Origin: CAYWVO01 sp964461835
GTDB lineage: Bacteria > Zixibacteria > MSB-5A5 > WJJR01 > JAJRUJ01
Assembly (NCBI GenBank): GCA_964461835.1
Contig: CAYWVO010000037.1
Coordinates: 1 to 33,512, forward strand
Direction of reading: 5' to 3'
Length of the DNA: 33,512 nucleotides
Made by a program: the position numbers and the translations under genes. Of this stretch, positions 22,173 through 29,904 are shown piece after piece. Under the pieces are notes generated by a model. It had not been told where the DNA came from and ran no database searches. It saw nothing but the letters and a program-made list of their open reading frames with translations. Every line of letters begins with the position of its first letter. Within the stretch, counting starts at the first letter, position 1.

Positions 22173-23406
22173 CGATGTTGTTGTAGATCGAACCGAATGA
22201 GTAGCTGAAACCGATGCTGCCCCAGTAATTGTAATCAGTCTCCAGTTCGCGCCGGCGCAAGAGGACTTCTTCTTCAGTTGCGTCGCCCCGGCGTAAACTG
22301 ATCTGATCGCGTATCCGGGAAACGTTGCCATTGATATTGAACGATAAACCCTGCACCACCTTCAGCGACAACCGCGTGTACAGGGTCAGGCGGTTCTTCT
22401 TCGCGTCATGGAGGTAGTGTGAGCCACTGAGGCTGGCGTACACCGAACCCCACGGCTGTATCACGTCGAGGGTCGCTCGAAGGGTATGCCGAAAAAGTAG
22501 TTCAGTAGTTTCGTTAAAAATGGTCTCTTCTTCATAGTCGTGATACGACATGCCGGCATAGTAGCTGAGGCGCAATTGACGACGCGTCGACTCACGGTAA
22601 GGATAGATGTTGTACTCAATGGCGGGAGATGCCCCGAGCGCCCAGTCTTTATTGCTGTACGTCGATGAATACACATCGACATATCCGCCTGCCGACCAGT
22701 GATCATCCAGGCTGAAATAGGCTTCGGCATCTGCCCCTTTGCTGCGGGAGATACTCAAGGTAGAGTAGTCTTCGTAATCAAATTTGCTTTCGCTGTAATT
22801 GCCGTAAACCTCAAATTCCATTTTCACGGCTTCGGTCACTCGGCGGGCCGAGATATTTCCCCACATCGAAAGCGAATGGTAGGATTGTTCGCCGTTTATC
22901 CAGCTGTCACCACTCAGCGATATCACCCAGTTATTCCAGGGATCTGCCACCTCGGTTTCTTCGGCGGGTTGGGTATACGAAATGGCTAAGTCATCGGCCA
23001 CGGGGCTACGGACCACATACCGAACAAGTCCTAATTTGATAGTTTTCGCCAGGCCCGCACGCGTGTCATCTTCACTATCGGACTCCAGGGCAACATATTG
23101 CAGCGTATCCCGCATGCCCTCCAGCTCCTCGCGGCCAATGAACTCAATTGAATACTCCTCGCCGCCGGCACCGGTTGGTTGCGTCGAGACCAGAATGTGG
23201 ATATCTGCCTGTTTTCGGTCACGCACAAAATTAACGAATGTGATCTCCGTGCGAAAATAATCGTGGTCGCAGCCGTCGCAATCGATATACACCTTCGGCC
23301 CGGTAACCACAACCGTATCGGCGCTCTCTCCGGCACAGACCAGATTTGGCATGACCGCCCCACCAAAACTCATGACAAAAAGTAAGACCACTGTTTCCCG
23401 CAGCAT
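22150..23406 (-). CDS. Secreted hypothetical protein with predicted outer-membrane barrel
   Basis: A 418-residue protein with a signal peptide (MLRETVVLLFVMSFGGAVMPN, cut near VCAG). Residues 35-135 form a soluble domain with YIDCDGCDHDYFRTEITFVN and a DIHILVSTQPTGAGGEEY region. I recognise this pattern from uncharacterised secreted proteins of FCB-group bacteria. From about 165 onward alternating aromatic and polar strands (SLSMWGNISARR, KMEFEVYGNYSESKF, QLRLSYYAGMSYHDY, GSVYASLSGSHYL) suggest a barrel of ten to twelve strands ending near the C-terminus. Function is unknown; the two Cys (residues about 43 and 46) could form a disulfide. The ATG at 23406 opens a gene diverging from the deacetylase. 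Its 3' end overlaps the AroA-like gene by 23 bases tail to tail. Confidence 0.75.
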   Translation of the reverse strand: MLRETVVLLFVMSFGGAVMPNLVCAGESADTVVVTGPKVYIDCDGCDHDYFRTEITFVNFVRDRKQADIHILVSTQPTGAGGEEYSIEFIGREELEGMRDTLQYVALESDSEDDTRAGLAKTIKLGLVRYVVRSPVADDLAISYTQPAEETEVADPWNNWVISLSGDSWINGEQSYHSLSMWGNISARRVTEAVKMEFEVYGNYSESKFDYEDYSTLSISRSKGADAEAYFSLDDHWSAGGYVDVYSSTYSNKDWALGASPAIEYNIYPYRESTRRQLRLSYYAGMSYHDYEEETIFNETTELLFRHTLRATLDVIQPWGSVYASLSGSHYLHDAKKNRLTLYTRLSLKVVQGLSFNINGNVSRIRDQISLRRGDATEEEVLLRRRELETDYNYWGSIGFSYSFGSIYNNIVNPRFGN

Positions 23407-23601
23407 TGAGAACCCCCGACGATAAAATGATTACAAAGCACTACGGTCTCAGGCAACCACTACCAGCCGCTGTCCTTGTTCATAGCGACTGATTCATATA
23501 TACTGCATGACATATCAAAAAGAAAAAGTTCCACAAAAATCCCGTCAATAACTACCTTTACTTTACGTGAGATAAGAACGAGCGTTCCGTTTATGGATCG
23601 A

Positions 23602-24450
23602 ATGACACATATTCTCACCATTGACCTGGAAGATTGGTATCTGGCGCATCTGGATCACTTCCGAGAGAGCCCGATCGCACTGGATGCTCCCACGAATCCG
23701 GCAATTATCCCGGCGACCCGGAAGATGTTGGAAATGCTGCGCGCGACTCGTAATACGGCGACCTTTTTTGTCAGCGGGACCGTGGCCCGCGATTTTCCTT
23801 CGCTTACCCCCGAAATACGGGACGCGGGACATGAAATCGCCTCACATGGTTATTATCACCGACGTTTGGATCTGCTGACGCCCGATCAATTTCGCTCCGA
23901 CCTCGCCCGGTCTCTGGAAGTCTTGTCTAAAACAGGAGTTACGGAAATTCGCGGATTCCGAGCACCCTGTTTTTCGGTGACCCGGAAGACCCTGTGGGCA
24001 TTGGGGATCATCCGTGAATTTGGGCTGGCCTATGACGCCAGTATTTTCCCGATTCGCCGCCGTTTGTACGGTATCCCCTCCTGGCCCCGGCATCCGCTTA
24101 AATTATCCAACGGTCTCTGGGAGTTCCCGGCGGCAACAGTCAATATCGCCGGGCAAAATCTGCCGGTGGCCGGCGGCGGCTGGTTTCGCATGATACCGTA
24201 TTCCTTCATCGTGCGAGCACTCCGACATTCTTCACTGCCGCAACCAGCGGTCTTGTATCTCCATCCCAGCGAATTTTATTCTGCCGCGGCGCAGATGCGC
24301 CATCAGCCAATCGGCATCTATTCTAATCTCGTCGTGGGGATCGAAAACCTGGGTTTGCGACGCTCGGAGAACAAAATACGCCGCTTGCTCTCCGATTTCT
24401 CCTTTTGCCGCCTGGATACCCGCTTACCGGACAATGAGGCTACTGAATGA
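23602..24450 (+). CDS. Polysaccharide deacetylase (NodB homology)
   Basis: A 282-residue protein of the NodB/carbohydrate esterase 4 family, which de-N-acetylates polysaccharides using a divalent metal. Visible motifs are DLEDWY at the start (catalytic and metal Asp), HEIASHGYYHRRL (His-Gly-x-x-His metal pair), RGFRAPCFS (the Arg-Ala-Pro motif) and LYLHPSEF near the C-terminus. The DLEDW start and HPSEF end resemble the deacetylases found with exosortase/PEP-CTERM exopolysaccharide clusters, but no such cluster is present here. The start is ATG 23602, with GGA four bases before, or ATG 23593; a longer reading upstream is unlikely. There is no signal peptide, so the protein may act in the cytoplasm or on the inner membrane face. 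Confidence 0.88.
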   Translation: MTHILTIDLEDWYLAHLDHFRESPIALDAPTNPAIIPATRKMLEMLRATRNTATFFVSGTVARDFPSLTPEIRDAGHEIASHGYYHRRLDLLTPDQFRSDLARSLEVLSKTGVTEIRGFRAPCFSVTRKTLWALGIIREFGLAYDASIFPIRRRLYGIPSWPRHPLKLSNGLWEFPAATVNIAGQNLPVAGGGWFRMIPYSFIVRALRHSSLPQPAVLYLHPSEFYSAAAQMRHQPIGIYSNLVVGIENLGLRRSENKIRRLLSDFSFCRLDTRLPDNEATE

Positions 24451-24485
24451 CCCAACCTTTTTGCCGATAATTCGCCCAAAAGCCC

Positions 24486-24513
24486 TTGAATTTCCCGTAT
24501 CAGGGCGTATAAT
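24486..24513 (+). promoter_or_regulatory. Sigma70 promoter for the L27 gene
   Basis: TTGAAT (24486-24491), a 16-base spacer and a perfect TATAAT (24508-24513) precede the L27 start by 57 bases. This gives the ribosomal gene its own transcription start. Confidence 0.7.
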
Positions 24514-24570
24514 TGAAAGTTTTGGCGGGAACGCGAAGAAACAAGCTTTGCCCGCCGGAGGAGGCACAAC

Positions 24571-24822
24571 ATGGCACATAAGAAAGGTGTCGGGTCATCG
24601 CGCAACGGCCGTGACTCTCACGGGCAACGCCGAGGAGTCAAAAGTTATGCCGGCCAACTGGTGACCGCCGGGTCGATTCTGATCCGCCAGCGGGGCACCA
24701 GAATTCATCCCGGGACCAACGTCGGCATGGGCAAAGACTACACCCTCTTCGCGTTGCAGGACGGCCTTGTCGAATATGAGACACTCGGCAAGGGCAAAAA
24801 AATCGCTCATGTTCGCAACTAA
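24571..24822 (+). CDS. rpmA: Large ribosomal subunit protein bL27
   Basis: An 83-residue protein with the whole L27 signature: MAHKKGVGSSRNGRDS at the N-terminus, AGSILIRQRGTRIHPG in the middle and GMGKDYTLFAL after. The N-terminal tail reaches the peptidyl-transferase centre. A very strong GGAGGAGG ribosome site precedes ATG 24571. The gene is flanked by its own promoter and a perfect terminator, so it is monocistronic. The usual partner gene for bL21 (rplU) is not upstream; a polysaccharide deacetylase is there instead. Confidence 0.98.
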   Translation: MAHKKGVGSSRNGRDSHGQRRGVKSYAGQLVTAGSILIRQRGTRIHPGTNVGMGKDYTLFALQDGLVEYETLGKGKKIAHVRN

Positions 24823-24823
24823 G

Positions 24824-24848
24824 AAACCGGGTACCACCCGGTTTTTTT
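24824..24848 (+). terminator. rpmA: Intrinsic terminator after the L27 gene
   Basis: AAACCGGGT (24824-24832) pairs perfectly with ACCCGGTTT (24836-24844) around a three-base loop, followed by further T residues to 24848. It starts two bases after the stop codon. Confidence 0.92.
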
Positions 24849-24880
24849 CTGCATTGACCATCAAGTAAATCGAGGAACTC

Positions 24881-25723
24881 ATGAGGGAAATTGCAGCAGA
24901 GGATATTGCCAAGGCGGTCGCTGACTTGTGTATGTCGGCCAATTTCGATCTCGGCGATGATGTGAAGACCGCTTTGGAGACGGCAAAAGAAAAGGAAACC
25001 TCTGACGTTGGGCGCGGCATCCTCAATCAGATCACAGAAAACGCCAAAATTGCCCGCGAAGAATCGGTACCGATGTGCCAGGATACCGGGTACGCCGTGG
25101 TGTTCGTGGATATCGGGCAGGAAGTTCATGTGACCGGTGGCGCGATCCGGGACGCAATCAATGACGGAGTCCGCCAGGGGTACAAGGAAGGATATCTTCG
25201 CAAGTCGATCTTGGGAGACCCAATCAAGCGGGTCAATACCAAAGACAATACCCCGGCCCTGATCCATTTCAATTTGGTGGAGGGTGATCAGTTAAGAATT
25301 ACCCTGGCGCCCAAAGGCGGCGGCGCGGAGAATATGTCGGAAGTTCGGATGTTGAAACCCTCGGATGGTGCCGAAGGTGTCAAAGAATTCGTTATCGAAC
25401 GGGTGAAGAAATCCGGCGGCAATCCCTGCCCACCAATTGTGGTCGGCGTCGGCATCGGGGGGACATTTGAAGGTTCAGCACTGCTGGCTAAGAAAGCGCT
25501 CTTGCGCGATGTGGGTACCCACCACCCGGATGAGTTCTACGCGGCGATGGAAGACGAATTGCTGGAACGGATCAATAAACTCGGCGTCGGTCCCCAGGGG
25601 CTGGGCGGCCGGACAACCGCGCTGGGGGTCCTGATCGAGACCGGACCCTGCCACATTGCCTCGCTGCCGGCGGCAGTCAATATCCAATGCCATGCGGCAC
25701 GGCATAAATCGACGGTACTATAA
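24881..25723 (+). CDS. Class I fumarate hydratase, alpha subunit (N-terminal part)
   Basis: A 280-residue subunit of the oxygen-sensitive [4Fe-4S] fumarase/tartrate dehydratase family, split into two genes as in many anaerobes and archaea. The conserved segments are PMCQDTG (Cys66), NPCPP (Cys183), GVGIGGTFE, and ETGPCHIASLPAAVNIQCHAARH (Cys257 and Cys270). Three of these cysteines hold the cluster. It converts fumarate to malate in the TCA cycle. ATG 24881 follows a GAGGAA site. The beta subunit starts 40 bases downstream, and both probably form one heteromeric enzyme. L-tartrate dehydratase is an alternative function. Confidence 0.93.
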   Translation: MREIAAEDIAKAVADLCMSANFDLGDDVKTALETAKEKETSDVGRGILNQITENAKIAREESVPMCQDTGYAVVFVDIGQEVHVTGGAIRDAINDGVRQGYKEGYLRKSILGDPIKRVNTKDNTPALIHFNLVEGDQLRITLAPKGGGAENMSEVRMLKPSDGAEGVKEFVIERVKKSGGNPCPPIVVGVGIGGTFEGSALLAKKALLRDVGTHHPDEFYAAMEDELLERINKLGVGPQGLGGRTTALGVLIETGPCHIASLPAAVNIQCHAARHKSTVL

Positions 25724-25763
25724 ACGACTATCAGACAAACCGTGATGACCATAGGTGTGACCA

Positions 25764-26324
25764 ATGAGTGATCAGCAAAAACACATACAAACTCCCATGT
25801 CTCGCGAACAAGCGCGGGAACTCCGCGCGGGAGATAATGTCCTGATTACCGGGATTATGTTCACTGCCCGTGACGCAGCGCATAAAAAAATGGTCGAAAC
25901 GCTGGAAAGCGGCAAGTCATTGCCGTTCGATCCGACCGGCCAGGTTATTTACTACGTGGGACCCTCCCCCACCAAACCGGGTAATGTGATCGGATCGGCC
26001 GGACCGACCACCTCGTACCGCATGGATGCTTACGCTCCCAAAATGATTGAAGCGGGGACCTGCGGGATGCTCGGCAAAGGCGAAGTCGGCGACAACGTCG
26101 TGGAGGCTATGAAAAAACACGGCGCGGTATATTTTGCGGCGGTGGGCGGCGCGGCGGCGTTGATTGCCCGGGCAATCAAAAAGGCCGACGTTATCGCCTA
26201 TGAGGAACTCGGCGCCGAGGCCGTCCGACGATTGGAAGTGGAAGATTTCCCGGCCATCGTGGCCCAGGATGCACACGGAGGGAATCTATACGTGGAGGGT
26301 GTCAAGAAATACGCACTGGAGTGA
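25764..26324 (+). CDS. Class I fumarate hydratase, beta subunit (C-terminal part)
   Basis: A 186-residue subunit that pairs with the gene before it. Typical elements are LRAGDNVLITGIMFTARDAA, the VIYYVGPSPTKPG segment, GSAGPTTSYRMD with the substrate-binding Thr-Ser, and the GMLGKGEVGD, FAAVGGAAAL and YEELGAEAVRRLEVEDFPAIV stretches. It supplies the swivelling domain that closes on substrate in class I fumarases. ATG 25764 follows AGGTG. A strong terminator lies 24 bases after the stop codon, so the fumarase transcript ends there. Confidence 0.94.
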   Translation: MSDQQKHIQTPMSREQARELRAGDNVLITGIMFTARDAAHKKMVETLESGKSLPFDPTGQVIYYVGPSPTKPGNVIGSAGPTTSYRMDAYAPKMIEAGTCGMLGKGEVGDNVVEAMKKHGAVYFAAVGGAAALIARAIKKADVIAYEELGAEAVRRLEVEDFPAIVAQDAHGGNLYVEGVKKYALE

Positions 26325-26347
26325 CCTCAATGACAACGAATCTTCTG

Positions 26348-26374
26348 GCGGGCGCCGCGGCGCCCGCTTTTTTT
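26348..26374 (+). terminator. Strong intrinsic terminator after the fumarase genes
   Basis: GCGGGCGCC (26348-26356) pairs perfectly with GGCGCCCGC (26359-26367) over a two-base loop and is followed by seven T residues. The next start codon is only 17 bases beyond, so the downstream gene's ribosome site (GAGGGG) abuts the T tract. Confidence 0.9.
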
Positions 26375-26390
26375 GTGCATGAGGGGCCGT

Positions 26391-28184
26391 ATGTCTGGAA
26401 TTCTGGTGCTTTACGATCGGGTGGGTGGCTTAGACTTTGCGGCTGTCCGGAACCGTCTGGCGCAAATACAACCTCCCGGCCATCCGCGCAAAAAACTGGA
26501 GTTTGTTACCAATGGCCGAGTCCTGTTCGGTCGCTACCATCTCAATATTCTCCGTCAACCGCCGCTGTTCACCAATAAACCCACACCGCCCTATTTCACC
26601 TCCTGTGGGTACCTGTGTGCGCCTGATCGTCCCCACCTTTCGACAGAGACATATAACTCAGGATTCACACAAGAAGTTGTCTCCGATATCGCCAATACGC
26701 TACGCGCAAGACCTTTCTCGGAATTAGGCGATTTGAATGGGGCATTTCAATGTGCATGCTATTATCCGGAATCCTCGCAGGTGCTCGTAATGAGTGATCG
26801 CAATGGTCTGCTCCCGCATTTTTATACGCTGACTCCTCACTACTTCGCCTGTGCACCGGATCTCTCGTTGCTGCTGGCACTGATTGGAGTAACGCCGGAG
26901 GTCAACAGGTCGGCCTTTCGTGATTATTTCCTTTTTGGTTTTCTCCCGACAGATCAAACGTTGCTCCAATCAATTCAGCTGTTTCCCCCCGGTACCGTGA
27001 TGGATGTCGAAACAAGACGACAGAGAATCACTCGTTATTGGCGGCCGATCTTCGCCGAACCGGATGCAAAATTTGATCGTGCCACCACTGAGGAGGAATT
27101 GCTCGTCGCACTGGAAAATTCCCTGCGGCACCGCGGACATCTGGTTAGTTCGGTTGGTCTCTCTTTGTCCGGAGGGATAGACTCTCGTTTGATGGCCGGC
27201 ATCGCCGTACGAGTTGGTCTGTCCCTTACCACGATAACCTATGGCTTTCCCGGCTCGCCGGAATTCCCGATTGCTCAACAGGTTGCCGATCAGCTGCACG
27301 TGCCCCATCGCCGGCTCGAAGAACATGAAAATGACATCCGGCAACAGTTGTTGCCGGGAATCCGTCACAGCGGCGGCATGCGGAATCTTGTTGATTTTGC
27401 GGGAATTGCGGCAATTCCCACAATCGGCGCTGAAGTGGAAACTATCTTGAACGGCTACGGTGGCAACGAACTGCTCGGCTTTCTCGCTTTGGATCTGCTA
27501 CGGTTCCTGGTACCGCGAACGAGATCTTACCTGGCAACGTGGCTGATGGAAAAGCTCAATCCGGGATGGACACCGGCGCTCCGAGGTGAAATAACCCGCA
27601 ATTTCCCCGACGGCAACATCCCACCGGTGGAGCAGGCAAAATTATGGTTGAAGCAATATCCATCACCGGACCCGATCACGCTCGTATATTATTTCTTTTT
27701 CGAACAGAAAGCACGGCGATCCAACCTCCTTGGAGTCGTGGCCGACAATATGACCGTAGAACCACTGGCGCCGTTTCTGGATAACTCCGTAATGGACGTA
27801 GCTCTGCGTATCCCCCGACGCGAACGCCTGGCCGCCCGGTTCTATCGGCGGTTTTTCAAAACGCACTTCCCCAAACTGGCTCGCATCACTTACAGCCGGA
27901 CGGGACTACCCGCTAACGCGAACATTCTCCGCATCGCATACTCTCGCGGATTGCGGCGACAGCAGCACCCCGGAGATCCGGACACACCCTGGGATTCCTG
28001 GCTACGGGGACCATGGCGTGAATTCGCGGTCGATATACTGTTGTCAAAGCGCGCGAAGATACACACGATCATCGATCCGATAGTCGTCGATGCCGCGGTG
28101 TCGGGATTTCTCCAGGGTGAGGTTCCGGTGCGGCCGGTCGCCCTGCTGCTTACCAGTGAATTATTCCTGCAGGAATATTGCTGA
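26391..28184 (+). CDS. Asparagine-synthetase-like protein without the glutaminase cysteine
   Basis: A 597-residue protein with an N-terminal Ntn-type glutaminase-like region (to about 210) and a C-terminal PP-loop ATPase domain carrying SGGIDS at 260-265 and PFLDNSVMDVALRIP. AsnB makes asparagine from aspartate, ATP and glutamine. Cys2, the glutaminase nucleophile (MCGI), is Ser2 here (MSGI). The glutaminase half is also divergent, so glutamine use is unlikely. Relatives without Cys, such as beta-lactam synthetase and lasso-peptide cyclases, adenylate a carboxylate and form an amide, so this may be an ammonia-dependent or intramolecular amide synthetase. The ATG at 26391 has a GAGGGG site directly after a terminator T tract. 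No precursor peptide is adjacent. Confidence 0.82.
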   Translation: MSGILVLYDRVGGLDFAAVRNRLAQIQPPGHPRKKLEFVTNGRVLFGRYHLNILRQPPLFTNKPTPPYFTSCGYLCAPDRPHLSTETYNSGFTQEVVSDIANTLRARPFSELGDLNGAFQCACYYPESSQVLVMSDRNGLLPHFYTLTPHYFACAPDLSLLLALIGVTPEVNRSAFRDYFLFGFLPTDQTLLQSIQLFPPGTVMDVETRRQRITRYWRPIFAEPDAKFDRATTEEELLVALENSLRHRGHLVSSVGLSLSGGIDSRLMAGIAVRVGLSLTTITYGFPGSPEFPIAQQVADQLHVPHRRLEEHENDIRQQLLPGIRHSGGMRNLVDFAGIAAIPTIGAEVETILNGYGGNELLGFLALDLLRFLVPRTRSYLATWLMEKLNPGWTPALRGEITRNFPDGNIPPVEQAKLWLKQYPSPDPITLVYYFFFEQKARRSNLLGVVADNMTVEPLAPFLDNSVMDVALRIPRRERLAARFYRRFFKTHFPKLARITYSRTGLPANANILRIAYSRGLRRQQHPGDPDTPWDSWLRGPWREFAVDILLSKRAKIHTIIDPIVVDAAVSGFLQGEVPVRPVALLLTSELFLQEYC

Positions 28185-28192
28185 AACACAAA

Positions 28193-28214
28193 CGGCCGGC
28201 GGGAGAGCCGGCCG
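28193..28214 (-). terminator. Hairpin terminator between the AsnB-like and L28 genes
   Basis: CGGCCGGC (28193-28200) pairs with GCCGGCCG (28207-28214) around a six-base loop. On the minus strand it is followed by TTTGTGTTT, which fits termination of the L28 transcript. On the plus strand it has no T run. Confidence 0.6.
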
Positions 28215-28241
28215 GGATTATGCAGCGTATAAAACAGCGCG

Positions 28242-28442
28242 TTATTTGACCAGGTTCTTCTTATCCAGCGTTTTCAACGCCCGCGCCGTAATCCGCATCT
28301 TTACATACCGCTTCTGCTTGGGGTCCCACACCCGCTTGGTGATCAGGTTCGGTTTGAAGCGGCGTTTGGTCTTATTATTGGCATGGGAAACAGCGTTCCC
28401 TGCTCGGGGTTTCGTTCCGGTCAATGCACACACTTTCGCCAC
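28242..28442 (-). CDS. rpmB: Large ribosomal subunit protein bL28
   Basis: A 66-residue protein beginning AKVCALTGTKPRAGNAVSHA and continuing TKRRFKPNLITKRV, the L28 signature. The start is GTG (28442) with GAGGA seven bases upstream. The length is typical of the small bacterial L28. It stands alone on the minus strand, without the common partner rpmG, between the AsnB-like gene and the sugar transporter. Confidence 0.96.
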   Translation of the reverse strand: MAKVCALTGTKPRAGNAVSHANNKTKRRFKPNLITKRVWDPKQKRYVKMRITARALKTLDKKNLVK

Positions 28443-28583
28443 GGTTCTATCCTCGTTCTTCTCATTCCACGCACGTTGTGGAACAACAAAAGTTACTACG
28501 TTACCTCTTTCTTCGGCAAAAGCAAGCAGAATGTTGGCGAGGATTGGTGAGAATGTCGTCCAAAAAAGGGGATCGGGTAACCC

Positions 28584-28612
28584 TTGACATTGATCTGTCT
28601 ACACAATACACT
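28584..28612 (+). promoter_or_regulatory. Sigma70 promoter for the sugar ABC importer operon
   Basis: TTGACA (28584-28589), a 17-base spacer and TACACT (28607-28612) lie 38 bases before the start of the binding-protein gene. The leader holds a GAGGTG ribosome site. Confidence 0.7.
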
Positions 28613-28650
28613 GTGCCGCAGTTGGTTGGCAGTGTGAGACGAGGTGTGAC

Positions 28651-29883
28651 ATGCGTACGACTCACATAATCACTCTGGTGGTCCTGAGCGGACTGCTACT
28701 CACTTGTGGTGGCGCTGATTCCGGGAAGACAATTGAATTCTGGCAATTCTGGACCGATCCGGAAGCGCGGGCGGTGATCCAGAAGGTCGTGGACGAGTTC
28801 GAGGCAAACCACTCCGGCGTCACCGTGAATGTCACCGACCTGACCTGGAACGACGGACACCAGAAAATTGTCTCAGCGTTTGCCGCGGGACGGCCCCCCG
28901 ATCTGCTGGAATTGGGCTCGGACTGGATCGCTGAATTCGCTGACCAGGGTGTGTTGTTGGATTTAACGCCGGAAATGATGCGTTATCGGAATCAACTCGT
29001 CGGTTGGTCGCCGGCGATCTGGCAGGATACCTGTTATGCGCTGCCGTGGTATCTGGGAACACGAGTCCTTTTCATTAACAACAATCTCGCTCGGTATGTG
29101 GGACTGGATGTCACCAAACCACCAATCACCTGGGAACAATTGCGCAATTGGGCGCGGGCAATGCGAAACCTGCAACCCAACGCCTACGGCCTGGGACTCA
29201 ACGCGCCGGAAAAGCACCGCCTGTATAAGAAATTCCTGCCATTTCTCTGGTCCAACGGCGGTCGCATAATCTCGGAGGACGGTAACTTTAGTGTGATCGA
29301 CTCGGATGTCGCCATAACCGCCCTGAGATTCTATACCGATTTATCAAAATTGGCCTACAAAGAAAAACAGTCTGTCCTGGAGGATTTGTTTATGCAGGGG
29401 CGGCTGGGCATGGTTTTCTCCGGTGACTGGTTGTACAAACGACTCCGGGATGCCGATCAAGCCCCCGCCTTCACCCTGGCCATGGTACCCTATCCAGCTC
29501 CCGGCCGCGGTGGACGCATCTCTTTCGCGGGCGGTGAATACCTGGTTATCCCAAAAGAAGCCGGCAATCCAATCGGCGGGTTGCAACTGGCGCGCGAGCT
29601 GATCAACGAAAAGAACTCAATCAACTTGTGTATTGCCACCGGCGGGGCAACACCGGCCAATGTTGCGGCAATGAACAACCCGTACTTCACCGAGGACGAG
29701 AACCTCAGCGTCTTTATTCGCCAGTTGCAATCATCGCGCGCGGCACCGGCTCACCCCAAATGGGTCTATATCGAGCAAGTGATTGAAACCGCCGTCGAAC
29801 AGGCCATGTACGAAGAGCTCACCCCCGAACGTGCGCTCTACGATGCCGCCCGGGAAATTACGACCATCTTGCGAGAGGACTAG
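28651..29883 (+). CDS. Sugar ABC transporter substrate-binding lipoprotein
   Basis: A 410-residue family 1 (maltose/glycerol-phosphate type) solute-binding protein. A short signal peptide ends in a lipobox-like LLTC with Cys19 as the predicted lipidated residue; Thr at -1 makes it imperfect. The mature start TIEFWQFWTDPEARAVIQKVVDEFE and the later ISFAGGEYLVIPKEA and GATPANVAAM match sugar-binding proteins. It would deliver an oligosaccharide or glycoside from the periplasm to the two permeases that follow. ATG 28651 has a GAGGTG site and a strong promoter upstream. The permease gene begins 21 bases after the stop. Confidence 0.92.
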   Translation: MRTTHIITLVVLSGLLLTCGGADSGKTIEFWQFWTDPEARAVIQKVVDEFEANHSGVTVNVTDLTWNDGHQKIVSAFAAGRPPDLLELGSDWIAEFADQGVLLDLTPEMMRYRNQLVGWSPAIWQDTCYALPWYLGTRVLFINNNLARYVGLDVTKPPITWEQLRNWARAMRNLQPNAYGLGLNAPEKHRLYKKFLPFLWSNGGRIISEDGNFSVIDSDVAITALRFYTDLSKLAYKEKQSVLEDLFMQGRLGMVFSGDWLYKRLRDADQAPAFTLAMVPYPAPGRGGRISFAGGEYLVIPKEAGNPIGGLQLARELINEKNSINLCIATGGATPANVAAMNNPYFTEDENLSVFIRQLQSSRAAPAHPKWVYIEQVIETAVEQAMYEELTPERALYDAAREITTILRED

Positions 29884-29904
29884 GTTCACACTGGTCGCAA
29901 TGGT

